Under the pieces are notes generated by a model that worked only from the letters and a program-made list of their open reading frames with translations, was not told the origin of the DNA and ran no database searches. DNA of 64,000 bases. Source: Fidelibacterota bacterium. GTDB lineage: Bacteria > Fidelibacterota > UBA8477 > JABMPR01. Made by a program: the position numbers and the translations under genes. Shown piece by piece: positions 18,127 to 26,440 of the stretch. Every line of letters begins with the position of its first letter. Position 1 is the first letter of the stretch. The stretch spans positions 41,041 through 105,040 of the forward strand of contig JABIFX010000104.1 in assembly GCA_018650445.1 (NCBI GenBank), given 5' to 3'.

Positions 18127-18552
18127 ATGGCCCGAGGTAAAAAACAAACAAAGGGTTCACCAGGGTTTAATCGAAAAAACACAATTGACTTCCTGGCCAA
18201 AAACAGCTGTAAGGCTAACGTGGAAACCACCATTTCGGGGTTGCAAATTTTAGAAATAGAAGCGGGTTCAGACGAATTTCCAACACCTGAAGACTCTGTG
18301 GAGGTTCACCAACGCATCAGCCTCATTGATGGTACCATCATAGATGATACATATAAAACCGGCGAGACTGTCCAATTTTCCCTTGAAGAGGCTATCCCCG
18401 GGTATCGCGAGGGCCTGCTCCTCACTGGTGTCGGTGGACGCTCCAGGTTTTTTGTCCCGCCGGATCTGGCCTGGGGCAAACGTGGTAGCGGAAAACGGAT
18501 CGGTCCCAATGCGGTTCTGATCATTGATTCGAGACTCATAAGAATTATATAA
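18127..18552 (+). CDS. FKBP-type peptidyl-prolyl cis-trans isomerase
   Basis: A 141-residue protein whose last 90 residues form an FKBP domain: HQRISLIDGTIIDDTY, then ETVQFSLEEAIPGYREGLLL, GGRSRFFVPPDLAWG and the final strand VLIIDSRLIRI. The domain isomerises prolyl bonds and assists folding. The first 50 residues are lysine-rich and have no signal peptide, so it is likely cytosolic. The aromatic pocket is only partly conserved (canonical FD becomes DD and the YG segment becomes WG), so activity may be low. It is coupled to the DUF3859 gene and followed by a terminator-like hairpin. Confidence 0.85.
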   Translation: MARGKKQTKGSPGFNRKNTIDFLAKNSCKANVETTISGLQILEIEAGSDEFPTPEDSVEVHQRISLIDGTIIDDTYKTGETVQFSLEEAIPGYREGLLLTGVGGRSRFFVPPDLAWGKRGSGKRIGPNAVLIIDSRLIRII

Positions 18553-18567
18553 AAACACAGAGCACCT

Positions 18568-18602
18568 AATCCCTTTGATGCACGATGCAGGGGATTATTT
18601 TT
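18568..18602 (+). terminator. Rho-independent terminator
   Basis: The arms AATCCCTT and AGGGGATT (one G-U pair) enclose a 13-base loop and are followed directly by ATTTTT. It lies 15 bases after the FKBP stop codon and separates that unit from the DeoC-like operon. Confidence 0.6.
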
Positions 18603-18645
18603 CACACCAATCAGAAGCTTTAACCTGTGGAGGGAAACAGCCAGA

Positions 18646-19425
18646 ATGAATCTGGTAAACAAAGAATATCATAAGCGCGCTCGGGTCCTGTTGGAAAACT
18701 GGCAGAACAGCGGGGTGTTTTTGACTGGGATTAATGTGCCGGAAGCCGAGACGCTGGCCGGTAGGGTGGAATTCTCCCTCCATACAGCTGATGCCTCCAT
18801 TTCTGAAGTTAATAAACTGTGTAAGTCAGCCCGGGAATTTGCCCTGGCTGGAATCAGTGTGAACCCGGCCCATGTTGAACGTTGCGTTCAAATACTGGGT
18901 GAGGATCTCGCTGTCGGAACGGTTGTTGGCTTTCCTCTCGGTGCCAACCACCCCCAGATCAAGGTGGCCGAGGCAGAGTTGGCTGTTAATCATGGCGCTA
19001 TTAATATCAGTATGGTCCTCAATATTGGATTACTAAAGACCTCAAATTTCCAGGAGGTCTTTGAAGAACTTCGTGCCGTGCGAAATGCCTGTCCAGAAGC
19101 TGATCTGACTATCATTCTGGAAACAGCCCTGCTCGAGCCCTTGCAGGTCATTATTGCCTGCATGCTATCTCGTGAAGCTGGTGCAGATGCAGTCATGACC
19201 TCAACTGATTTCAGCAGTATAGGTGCAACCCCAGAAAATGTGTCGCTCATGCGATTTGTTTTGGGTGATGACCTCGATGTAGTGGCTTCGGGAGGAATCA
19301 AGGATCGTGAAAGCGTCCTCAACTTACTCAAAGCCGGCGCCACATGTTTGAGTCTGACATTTTCAAGCTCAGATGTTTCTCTGTATGGGTTAACCAGACA
19401 TTCTGACCGGACAGTCAATGAGTAA
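18646..19425 (+). CDS. DeoC-like aldolase-fold protein lacking catalytic residues
   Basis: A 259-residue protein of the DeoC (2-deoxyribose-5-phosphate aldolase) TIM-barrel family, seen from VGTVVGFPLGANHPQIKVAEAE, the IILETALL strand and a closing ASGGIKDRESVLNLLKAGA. The catalytic set is gone. The Schiff-base lysine of the usual KTSTGF motif is Met184 in VMTSTDF. The second lysine of VKAAGGI is Val213. The aspartate of EIDMVIN is Ser122 in NISMVLN. A normal aldolase reaction is therefore unlikely. It overlaps the LOG gene by 8 bases, implying coupled translation. It may be a sugar-phosphate-binding regulator or have another lyase activity. A complete DeoC domain is encoded at 32202-33611. 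Confidence 0.82.
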   Translation: MNLVNKEYHKRARVLLENWQNSGVFLTGINVPEAETLAGRVEFSLHTADASISEVNKLCKSAREFALAGISVNPAHVERCVQILGEDLAVGTVVGFPLGANHPQIKVAEAELAVNHGAINISMVLNIGLLKTSNFQEVFEELRAVRNACPEADLTIILETALLEPLQVIIACMLSREAGADAVMTSTDFSSIGATPENVSLMRFVLGDDLDVVASGGIKDRESVLNLLKAGATCLSLTFSSSDVSLYGLTRHSDRTVNE

Positions 19426-20029
19426 ACTCAAGCGAATTTGTGTTTTTTGCGGATCAAGTCCTGGATCAGAGCCTGATTATCTCCAGGCTGCCAGGGATCT
19501 GGGTGATGCTCTGTTGGAGCGGGGCATAGGGTTGGTTTATGGTGGCGCCAATGTGGGTACTATGGGCCAGATCGCCAGCACAGTACTCAGGGGTGGTGGT
19601 GAGGTGATTGGTGTTATGCCGGAAGACCTGGTGAAGAAAGAGGTCGCCTACACAGAGTTGCAGGATCTACGAGTGGTTCAAACCATGCATGAGCGAAAAT
19701 CCCTGATGAATGAATTATCCGATGGGTTTATCTCGTTGCCTGGTGGGCTGGGTACCCTTGAAGAATTTTTCGAAGCGCTTGCCTGGGGACAATTGGGACT
19801 TCACGCAAAACCATCAGGGGTCTTGAATGTCCGTAATTTTTATGGACAGCTCCTGGAGTTTTTAGATCATGCCGTTGCAGAATTATTTATGCAAAGCGAG
19901 CATCGGGATATGTTGTTGGTACACGAGGAGGCCTCCAAGCTCCTTGATCTATTTGAGAATTATCAGGCGCCAGTTATAGATAAGGCAGACTGGATAAAAA
20001 AACGACATCGTGAGAACGGGTCGTTGTGA
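19418..20029 (+). CDS. LOG family nucleoside-5'-monophosphate phosphoribohydrolase
   Basis: A 203-residue Rossmann-fold protein of the LOG (Lonely Guy/YvdD) family. It shows the N-terminal CVFCGSSPGSEPDY, YGGANVGTMGQIA and the signature PGGLGTLEEFFEALAWGQLG with the catalytic Arg/Glu region. LOG enzymes cleave the N-glycosidic bond of nucleoside 5'-monophosphates, often AMP or cytokinin nucleotides, releasing base and ribose 5-phosphate. The gene overlaps the DeoC-like pseudoenzyme gene and its TGA overlaps a possible GTG of the next frame. The context hints at nucleotide-sugar salvage, which would feed the pentose-phosphate chemistry of the BMC 11 kb away. Confidence 0.9.
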   Translation: MSKLKRICVFCGSSPGSEPDYLQAARDLGDALLERGIGLVYGGANVGTMGQIASTVLRGGGEVIGVMPEDLVKKEVAYTELQDLRVVQTMHERKSLMNELSDGFISLPGGLGTLEEFFEALAWGQLGLHAKPSGVLNVRNFYGQLLEFLDHAVAELFMQSEHRDMLLVHEEASKLLDLFENYQAPVIDKADWIKKRHRENGSL

Positions 20030-20052
20030 CAATTATACGGGGAATGAATACG

Positions 20053-21297
20053 ATGCAGCAGTTTGGATTTATTTTTGTAAAATCTCTATTTGTGCCAGAA
20101 GGTTCAGACTTTGAAACAAGCATGGCCAGCTATACCGAAGCCTTAAAACAGCTTGGTGGTGTTGAGTGGACGACGGAAAATCTGGATGACACCAAACCCC
20201 TGGTTTACTTCATGACGACTGGTGGAACAGAACAAGAGCTTCTAAATATCCGAGAACAGCGCAGTAAGGCGGTTAGCGATGAACCCGTGCTGGTTGTTGC
20301 CCACCCAGCCCATAATTCTCTACCAGCTTCCCTGGAAGTATTGGCCAGACTCCAACAAGAGGGCGCCCAGGGTCAGGTCTTATACCTGAACAGCTCAAGC
20401 GATAAACCAGGACTCCAAAAGATTCAAGATGTGCTAATTGACTTTCAGGTGTCTTCTGAATTAAAGCAATCACGAATCGGTTTGCTTGGGACACCATCTG
20501 ACTGGCTGGTTGCCAGTAGCCCCAATCATTCCATCATAAAGGAAACCTGGGGGCCAGACATTGTTACTGTATCCCTGGATGAAATCAACAGCTTGATTAA
20601 GGATGTTGTCGAGGATACGATTCCAGCTGTCCGAGATCCCCTGGTTAAGGGCGCTACGGAAATCCAAGAGCCCTCACCAGCCGAGCTGGATGATGTCGTC
20701 CGAGTCTACTTAGCGCTGAAACAGGTCGTGAAAAAATATGAACTCGATGCGCTGACTCTCCGTTGTTTTGATCTGGTCCTGGGTCTTGAAACCACGGGAT
20801 GCTTTGGTTTGTCTCAATTGACGGACGACGGCGTTATCGCCGGTTGTGAGGGAGATTTGGTTAGCACTGTAGGTCTCATGTGGGCTCAAAAGCTTACGGG
20901 ACAGACACCCTGGATGGCAAATCCAGCACAGCTAGACGAGGTCGGTAACAAAATCATTCTGGCACACTGCACCGTACCGCGGAGCATGGTTCAGGATTAT
21001 GGCTTGAGATCACATTTTGAATCCAATCTGGGGGTTGGTATCCAGGGCACCATTGCCAATGGCCCAGTGACCCTGCTACGTATTGGTGGAAAAAAGATGG
21101 AACAGCTCTGGGTGGCCGAGGGAGAGATCATTCAATCTGGTAAAGCCGAAAATCTCTGTCGCACACAGGTGGAAATAAAAATCACAGAGGGTCAAATCAG
21201 CGATTTACTGGAATCACCGCTGGGCAACCATCTCGTTATGATCCAGGGCCATCACCTCAAACGTCTTCAGGGTTGGTGGAAACAAATGATTGCCTGA
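20053..21297 (+). CDS. L-fucose/L-arabinose isomerase-like protein
   Basis: A 414-residue protein from the ATG at 20053, which has GGGGA 9 bases upstream; earlier in-frame GTG 20026 and ATG 20044 lack such spacing. It resembles the fucose/arabinose isomerase superfamily: an N-terminal PVLVVAHPAHNS-type Rossmann region, a central TLRCFDL and ETTGCFGLSQL...AGCEGDLVSTVGLMWA with putative metal-binding acidic residues, and a late LAHCTVP motif. Members interconvert aldoses and ketoses or act on sulfo-sugars. It follows the LOG gene directly, in what looks like a sugar or nucleotide salvage operon. The substrate cannot be named from sequence. Confidence 0.75.
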   Translation: MQQFGFIFVKSLFVPEGSDFETSMASYTEALKQLGGVEWTTENLDDTKPLVYFMTTGGTEQELLNIREQRSKAVSDEPVLVVAHPAHNSLPASLEVLARLQQEGAQGQVLYLNSSSDKPGLQKIQDVLIDFQVSSELKQSRIGLLGTPSDWLVASSPNHSIIKETWGPDIVTVSLDEINSLIKDVVEDTIPAVRDPLVKGATEIQEPSPAELDDVVRVYLALKQVVKKYELDALTLRCFDLVLGLETTGCFGLSQLTDDGVIAGCEGDLVSTVGLMWAQKLTGQTPWMANPAQLDEVGNKIILAHCTVPRSMVQDYGLRSHFESNLGVGIQGTIANGPVTLLRIGGKKMEQLWVAEGEIIQSGKAENLCRTQVEIKITEGQISDLLESPLGNHLVMIQGHHLKRLQGWWKQMIA

Positions 21298-21344
21298 GGG
21301 CACGGTTTTATGTAAAATAATAAATTCGGGGGTGCGGAGACTTT

Positions 21345-22751
21345 ATGGATAACACCATTACACTACCAGCCTGGGTATTTATTATCCTTGTCCTTTTTGC
21401 CGGCATCATGGTTCTAGATCGTATGCTCATGCCCAGTTTACGCTGGTATCTTCGTCGGCGAGTGAAAAAGGTCATGGATGAAGTCAGCTCCAGACTGGAT
21501 ATCGCCATCCGACCCTTTCAGCTCACCCGGAGACAGGGACTTATCGATCAACTCGTCTTTGATGAGCAGGTGATTGAGGCGATTAAGACCTATGCCGTTG
21601 AGAATGACATGCCCAAAACGGTGGCCCAGGAAAAAGCCAAGCGTTATGCCCACGAGATTGTCCCTGCCTTCAATGCCTACATCTATTTCCGTCTCGGATA
21701 CTGGCTGGCCCGAAATATTGCCCGTCTCATATATAGGGTTCGGGTCGGTTTTTACGATGCAGAGGAACTCAAAAATATTCCCGAAGATGCCTCCGTTGTG
21801 TTTGTTATGAACCACCGCAGCAATATGGATTATGTACTGGTTTCCTTTCTGGTGGCTGAAAAAACTGCTCTGTCTTATGCTATAGGGGAGTGGGCTCGGA
21901 TCTGGCCATTGCAAACCCTACTGAAAGCTATGGGTGGCTTTTTTGTGAGAAGAAATTCCAAGATCCCCCTCTATCGAAAAGTCCTGGAACGCTATGTCCA
22001 TCTCTCTACCCGAGCGGGAGTATGTCAGGCGGTCTTTCCTGAAGGGGGTTTAACTAAATCGGGAGCGCTACTAGAACCAAAATTAGGATTCATGGACTAT
22101 ATGCTCAGGGAATTCCATCCTGAATTTGACAAGGATATCGTCTTTGTTCCCGTGGGGATCAATTACGACCGTGTCGTGGAAGATCGTACTCTCATTAGAA
22201 AATTGGATCCCAATGCAAAACGTCGCAACCAATGGTATGTAATAAAAACCACCCTGGCCTTTGCCACCAAGATGCTTCTGTTATCCAGAAAACTGCGTTG
22301 GCGTCGTTTTGGATATGCCAGTGTCAATTTTGGTCGCCCAGTCTCTGTTAAGCAATATTGTGCTACCAACCAGATCAAGTTTGATGAAGTCGATTCAACG
22401 CATCGTTTTGAGCAGGTTAAAAAATTAGCCGATACTCTCATGGAGCATATTGCTGATGTGATTCCCATTCTACCCATAGCCCTGGTTTCAGAGGTTTTAC
22501 TGGAAAACAAGAATGTCTGGAAAAGTGAACTGGATCTCAAGGCTCAAGCCCTTCAGACAATTGAGTCTCTGAGAAAGAAGGGTGCCCCTATAGATATTTC
22601 ATCCGGGGCCAGCGAAGGTGTGTTAAATAACGCCATAAACATGCTTGTCGGTCGAAGGTTGGTGGCTGTTGAATCAAACCTGATTCGCCCCAAGGAAGAA
22701 GCGCTGGTTCTCCTGGAATACTATGCCAACTCCATCAAACAGTGGCAGTGA
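21345..22751 (+). CDS. PlsB-like glycerol-3-phosphate / lysophosphatidate acyltransferase
   Basis: A 468-residue protein with one N-terminal transmembrane helix (about residues 5-25) and a PlsC/PlsB acyltransferase domain. Motif I is NHRSNMDYV (HX4D). Motif II is GGFFVRRNSKIPLYRKVLERY. Motif III is FPEGGLTKSG. A PVGINYDR motif follows, as in PlsB and DHAPAT. The arrangement and the extra C-terminal region are closer to PlsB/GPAT than to short PlsC enzymes. It would acylate glycerol 3-phosphate or a related lipid precursor at the inner membrane. With the CarF-like desaturase 4 kb upstream it may reflect ether or unusual lipid metabolism, but that link is speculative. Confidence 0.85.
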   Translation: MDNTITLPAWVFIILVLFAGIMVLDRMLMPSLRWYLRRRVKKVMDEVSSRLDIAIRPFQLTRRQGLIDQLVFDEQVIEAIKTYAVENDMPKTVAQEKAKRYAHEIVPAFNAYIYFRLGYWLARNIARLIYRVRVGFYDAEELKNIPEDASVVFVMNHRSNMDYVLVSFLVAEKTALSYAIGEWARIWPLQTLLKAMGGFFVRRNSKIPLYRKVLERYVHLSTRAGVCQAVFPEGGLTKSGALLEPKLGFMDYMLREFHPEFDKDIVFVPVGINYDRVVEDRTLIRKLDPNAKRRNQWYVIKTTLAFATKMLLLSRKLRWRRFGYASVNFGRPVSVKQYCATNQIKFDEVDSTHRFEQVKKLADTLMEHIADVIPILPIALVSEVLLENKNVWKSELDLKAQALQTIESLRKKGAPIDISSGASEGVLNNAINMLVGRRLVAVESNLIRPKEEALVLLEYYANSIKQWQ

Positions 22752-22768
22752 GTGAATAATGTATCTCA

Positions 22769-22796
22769 ACCCGCACCCGAATTAAGTTGGGGCAGG
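22769..22796. repeat. Degenerate hairpin resembling the 529-554 palindrome
   Basis: The CACCCGAATTAAGTTGGGG core resembles the perfect palindrome at 529-554 (CACCCGACTTAAGTCGGGTG) but has mismatched arms. It may be a worn copy of the same intergenic element and lies just after the acyltransferase gene. Confidence 0.35.
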
Positions 22797-22848
22797 AGTG
22801 TATATATTGGCTTCTCCTTGTTGCTCCATGATTAATTCTTGATATTGG

Positions 22849-24228
22849 ATGCCCATGAGAGACCCTATGTTCATCAGTGCCCTGGACCTTTTTAAAATCG
22901 GAATCGGTCCCTCCAGTTCACATACCGTGGGTCCCATGCTGGCAGCCCGAACTTTTTTAGAAAAAATTCCCACAATAGGGCTTCAAAAAAATTCGAGAGT
23001 GCGTTGCACTCTCAAGGGCTCCCTGGCCTATACCGGCAAAGGACACGCCACCGATCGAGCCATCATGTTGGGTCTTCATGATTACTCACCACAGGACCTT
23101 ACTGGTCTTGATGTGGATGTTCTGGTTATAGAATTAAGCTCTAAAACTCATCTCTCATCTCTGAAGTCCTGCCGTTTTGATCCCGTGGTTGATATTATTT
23201 TTGATCGCCAGGAAGCCCTGCCTCAACACCCCAATGGGATGAAATTTGAATTCCTGGGTGAAGGGGATCAGAGCCTCCTCACTGAAACCTACTTTTCAAT
23301 CGGTGGTGGTTTTATCAGAGACCTGAATGATATCGGTAACCTGGTGGCACCGCTTCAGATGGAATCTGCCCTGGCATGTCCCTTTTCCTTTGGATCAGGT
23401 CATAATATGCTAAAGATGTCCAGTGATAGTGGTAAATCAATCGCCTCCATGAAACGCACCAATGAACGAGAGTATCTTTCAAAAAATGACCTCGACCAGG
23501 GACTGGACAATATTTGGCAGGCCATGCAAACCTGCGTGGAAAATGGCCTCAAAACCGAAGGTGCTCTGCCGGGAAGTCTCAACCTGTCACGTCGGGCTAA
23601 AAAACTCCACGATCAACTCCTGGTAAATCCAGAAGACGCCAATGTTACAGACTGGCTGTGTGCATACGCCATGGCGGTCAGTGAGGAGAACGCTGCCGGA
23701 CACATGGTGGTCACTGCGCCCACAAATGGAGCCGCTGGGGTTATCCCGGCTATTTTGTATTATCTGGTGACACATCAGGGCGGCACCCTGGAGCAGATTA
23801 GAGAATTCTTGCTGGTGGCCAGCGCCATCGGTGGCATCATTAAGATGCGATCCTCCATCTCCGGCGCCGAAGTGGGCTGTCAGGGCGAAGTGGGCTCAGC
23901 CTCATCCATGGCGGCGGCAGCACTGTGTGCAGTCCGCGGTGGCACAACCGAACAGATTGAAAATGCTGCCGAAATAGCCCTGGAACATCATCTGGGCATG
24001 ACTTGCGACCCCGTCCACGGATTGGTGCAGGTGCCCTGCGTGGAACGCAATGGTTTTGGTGCAATTAAGGCTTATACGGCTGCATCATTGGCTAAACGGG
24101 GAACGGGACAACATTATATGTCCCTGGATAACTGTCTTGCAGCTATGAAGCAGACCGGTCTGGAAATGTCCCATAAGTTCAAAGAAACCTCTCTGGGAGG
24201 TTTGGCTGTAAGTAATACAGAGTGTTAG
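22849..24228 (+). CDS. sdaA: L-serine ammonia-lyase, single-chain iron-sulfur type
   Basis: A 459-residue enzyme that deaminates L-serine to pyruvate and ammonia. The N-terminal beta domain starts [21 protein letters not shown], the signature of the family. The C-terminal alpha domain carries [16 protein letters not shown] and the cysteines expected to hold a 4Fe-4S cluster in [17 protein letters not shown] and [12 protein letters not shown]. Both domains are fused in one chain as in E. coli SdaA, at nearly the same length. The start is uncertain among ATGs at 22849, 22855 and 22867; ribosome binding sites are weak. The gene is cytosolic and oxygen sensitive, fitting an anaerobic or microaerobic lifestyle. 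Confidence 0.95.
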   Translation: MPMRDPMFISALDLFKIGIGPSSSHTVGPMLAARTFLEKIPTIGLQKNSRVRCTLKGSLAYTGKGHATDRAIMLGLHDYSPQDLTGLDVDVLVIELSSKTHLSSLKSCRFDPVVDIIFDRQEALPQHPNGMKFEFLGEGDQSLLTETYFSIGGGFIRDLNDIGNLVAPLQMESALACPFSFGSGHNMLKMSSDSGKSIASMKRTNEREYLSKNDLDQGLDNIWQAMQTCVENGLKTEGALPGSLNLSRRAKKLHDQLLVNPEDANVTDWLCAYAMAVSEENAAGHMVVTAPTNGAAGVIPAILYYLVTHQGGTLEQIREFLLVASAIGGIIKMRSSISGAEVGCQGEVGSASSMAAAALCAVRGGTTEQIENAAEIALEHHLGMTCDPVHGLVQVPCVERNGFGAIKAYTAASLAKRGTGQHYMSLDNCLAAMKQTGLEMSHKFKETSLGGLAVSNTEC

Positions 24229-24237
24229 CTGGAATGG

Positions 24238-24555
24238 ATGAGAAGCATGACCATTAAGGTAGAGGTGCTCTTTTCAGAGGGTTGTCTGCGGACACCCCTA
24301 ACTATTGAGCGAGTACAGGAGGTTTCTCAAAAAATGGGGGTACCAATCGATTTGACAACTGTGCAAATTGATACTTACGATGAAATCATGGAATGGAATT
24401 TTATGGGGAGCCCAACAGTTCGCGTCAATGGTGTCGACATAGACCCCTCAGCCAGGGGCGATTCCCTCGCTGGTTTCACCTGACGCAGTTATGGGGCATC
24501 GGGTATGCCCTCGGAGCAAATGGTTATTGATGCACTGGGAAGGACCGAAAAATGA
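24238..24555 (+). CDS. Putative selenoprotein of a small thioredoxin-like family, in-frame TGA at 24481
   Basis: Read to the first TGA this is an 81-residue protein with VEVLFSEGCLRTP near residue 15 and FMGSPTVRVNGVDIDPSARG near residue 60, the pattern of small thioredoxin-like proteins. Reading through TGA 24481-24483 adds 23 codons (URSYGASGMPSEQMVIDAL...) that continue the family's C-terminal pattern, in which I recall Cys in a CRxY motif at this place. The real end is then TGA 24553-24555, giving 105 residues. A SECIS-like hairpin follows the first TGA at the right distance. Premature truncation is the alternative. No selenocysteine machinery lies in this window. An in-frame ATG at 24247 is another possible start. 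Confidence 0.7.
24493..24511 (+). promoter_or_regulatory. Candidate bacterial SECIS hairpin
   Basis: The stem GGGCAU/AUGCCC (24494-24499 with 24505-24510, plus a G-U pair outside) carries the loop CGGGU. The loop begins 16 bases after the TGA and has G at its second position. As I recall the bacterial SECIS rules, both the distance to the loop and the early loop guanine fit. Confidence 0.6.
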
Positions 24556-24844
24556 TAATAAAGCTTATGCTAACCACGGTCATCATGATAATGAACCCGA
24601 TAGGAATGCCTCAAACTGAAGCCCAGACGATTATTCTACTCAACTCACTAGACCAGGTGAATGGATTAAACTCAGGATAGAAGTATCAGCGACAACGGCT
24701 AAGTTTTATGTCGGAGGGGCCAAGCAGCCAAATTTGATAGTTAATGACTTAAAGAGAGGTGACTCAGAGGGTGGTATCGCGCTTTGGATGCATTCCTCTA
24801 CGCTGGCGCATTATCGAAATTTAGTTGTTTACCCAGAACCATAA
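24552..24844 (+). pseudogene. Decayed exported DUF1080/LamG-like protein gene
   Basis: The 5' part starts at an ATG behind GAAGGA and encodes a signal-peptide-like start (MIIKLMLTTVIMIMNPIGMP) then QTIILLNSLDQVNG, ending at a stop. From 24620 another frame encodes EWIKLRIEVSATTAKFYVGG and GDSEGGIALWMHSSTLAHY, which is the last third of a DUF1080/LamG-like sandwich domain, ending at TAA 24842-24844. The middle of the domain is missing and the frames differ. The simplest reading is an internal deletion plus frameshift in a once complete gene. Confidence 0.65.
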
Positions 24845-24857
24845 GGAGAAACCACCC

Positions 24858-25751
24858 TTGATAAAATGGATCCAACTCATACTGATTATCAGCCTTGGGT
24901 TGATGCTTTTAAGCTGCCCTCTAAGTGCCCCACCGGATACAAGCTTTGCAGTCATGACCTTTAATGTTCGGATCAACCTGCCATCAGATGGTGATAATGC
25001 CTGGCCCCACCGTAAAGAAATGGCTACCAGCATGATCCGTTTTTATGAACCCGAAGTATTTGGCGTCCAGGAGGCTCTGAAACGTCAAGTAAAGGACATG
25101 TCTGAGCGCCACCCGGATTATGCCTGGATTGGTGTGGGTCGCGATGACGGTAAACAAGCCGGTGAGTATATGGCTATCTTCTATTTAAAGCATCGTTTCA
25201 AACTGTTAAAGACAGATACTTTCTGGTTATCCGAGAATCCCCAGCAATCTGGGCTGGGTTGGGATGCAGCATATAATCGCGTGGTGACCTGGGGTCAGTT
25301 TCAAGACCTGGAAACCGGAAACACCTTTTTTCACTTTAATACACATTTTGATAATCGCGGGGAAGTAGCTCGCCAGGAAAGCGCTAAACTTCTTTTGACC
25401 CAAATCCAAGCTATCGCTGGAAATTCTGCTCTGATTGTCACAGGCGACTTCAACACCCATCCAGACTCCGAACCCTATAGAATTCTCACAGGTTCAGACC
25501 TATTAACTGACGCCAAGACTATTACCCAGATACCCCATCATGGTCCAAGCAGAACCTTCAACGGTTTTGCCCTGGAGAGCTTACGAACTATTGACGAACC
25601 CATCGACTATATCTTTGTAAGCAAGCAATTTGGTGTGCTGAAACACGCCACCCTGTCAGACACTTTTAATGGCTATTTCCCATCAGATCACATGCCTGTA
25701 ATGGCTCAAGTGACCATTGAAGCGAAAGGATCTCCCGGTGAAACTAATTAA
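24858..25751 (+). CDS. Endonuclease/exonuclease/phosphatase family lipoprotein
   Basis: A 297-residue protein of the EEP superfamily. The TTG at 24858 is chosen because AAGGAG lies 9 bases upstream and the product begins with a lipoprotein signal with LLSC lipobox. Motifs are VMTFNVRIN (metal-binding Asn), FGVQEAL with the catalytic Glu, TGDFNTHPDS, IDYIFVS and SDHMPV (Asp-His). EEP enzymes hydrolyse phosphodiester or phosphomonoester bonds in nucleic acids, lipids or sugars. Bacterial lipoproteins of this type often act on extracellular substrates. The stop is overlapped by the GTG start of the next gene. The family is secure; the substrate is not. Confidence 0.87.
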   Translation: MIKWIQLILIISLGLMLLSCPLSAPPDTSFAVMTFNVRINLPSDGDNAWPHRKEMATSMIRFYEPEVFGVQEALKRQVKDMSERHPDYAWIGVGRDDGKQAGEYMAIFYLKHRFKLLKTDTFWLSENPQQSGLGWDAAYNRVVTWGQFQDLETGNTFFHFNTHFDNRGEVARQESAKLLLTQIQAIAGNSALIVTGDFNTHPDSEPYRILTGSDLLTDAKTITQIPHHGPSRTFNGFALESLRTIDEPIDYIFVSKQFGVLKHATLSDTFNGYFPSDHMPVMAQVTIEAKGSPGETN

Positions 25752-26409
25752 TCTCAGAAACATTGTAGTCCTCGTCCCAATTGCCCTGTTTATAATGACT
25801 TCATCAAGCTATACCCAGACTTCCATTTACAATCCCATGCTAAGTGCCCAAGAGAAACAAAGCATCGAAAGTGGTGATATCATCATGCGGGAGCTTGATA
25901 CAAAGCAAAGCAAGGGTCAAACCATTGAGACTATCGGTCTGATAATGGCTCCAGGGGATAGCCTGGTTCATCTGTTAACCGACTATGAGGCCTATCCAGA
26001 GTTTATGTCGGCAGTCGATGATATTGAAGTCGTTGATACAACAGGAGCTGAATCCACTATCAATTATATTCTGAAACCCATGCTGGGTTTAACTAAAAAA
26101 TACCGCATTAAAATTGCGCCGGTCAAACTTGATGAACAGGTCTGGAAAATTGAATGGTATATGGTGAATTGGCCTGGATTAACCCCCCTTGAAACCATAG
26201 GCGACACCCAGGGCTACTGGCTCATTATTGAGCAAGCAGAGAACCGATCACTGGTTCAATACTATGTCTACTCCGATCCAAGTCCTGTACCCTTTGGCCT
26301 ACGGGGGATTGTCGATGCGCTTGGAAGAGACAGTATTGAAGATGTTTTTAATGAGACCCGGGTTAAGGCTGAGGGAATGATGGATAATCATGAAAACCCG
26401 ATTAAGTAG
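25738..26409 (+). CDS. Exported SRPBCC (START-like) protein
   Basis: A 223-residue protein starting at GTG 25738, preceded by AAAGGA with 6-base spacing and overlapping the previous stop by 14 bases. The N-terminus is a signal peptide (VVLVPIALFIMTSSSYTQ). Residues 60-210 match the polyketide cyclase/START-like SRPBCC fold: DSLVHLLTDYEAYPEFM, a central IEWYMVNWPGL and YYVYSDPSPVPFGLRGIVDALG at the helix. Such folds bind lipids or hydrophobic ligands. A periplasmic location is expected. Its role may be linked to the preceding EEP lipoprotein because the genes are coupled, but no specific function can be assigned. Confidence 0.78.
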   Translation: MKLINLRNIVVLVPIALFIMTSSSYTQTSIYNPMLSAQEKQSIESGDIIMRELDTKQSKGQTIETIGLIMAPGDSLVHLLTDYEAYPEFMSAVDDIEVVDTTGAESTINYILKPMLGLTKKYRIKIAPVKLDEQVWKIEWYMVNWPGLTPLETIGDTQGYWLIIEQAENRSLVQYYVYSDPSPVPFGLRGIVDALGRDSIEDVFNETRVKAEGMMDNHENPIK

Positions 26410-26440
26410 GATGTTATGAAAATCCCCAGGGAGGATTAAC

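Noticed and set aside
21438..21914. Minus-strand 158-codon frame inside the acyltransferase
   Set aside because: The plus strand encodes acyltransferase motifs here; the antisense frame is by chance.
24481..24483. Reading the TGA simply as the end of an 81-residue protein
   Set aside because: Family-like sequence continues in frame and a SECIS-like hairpin is present, so read-through as selenocysteine was preferred, although truncation is not excluded.
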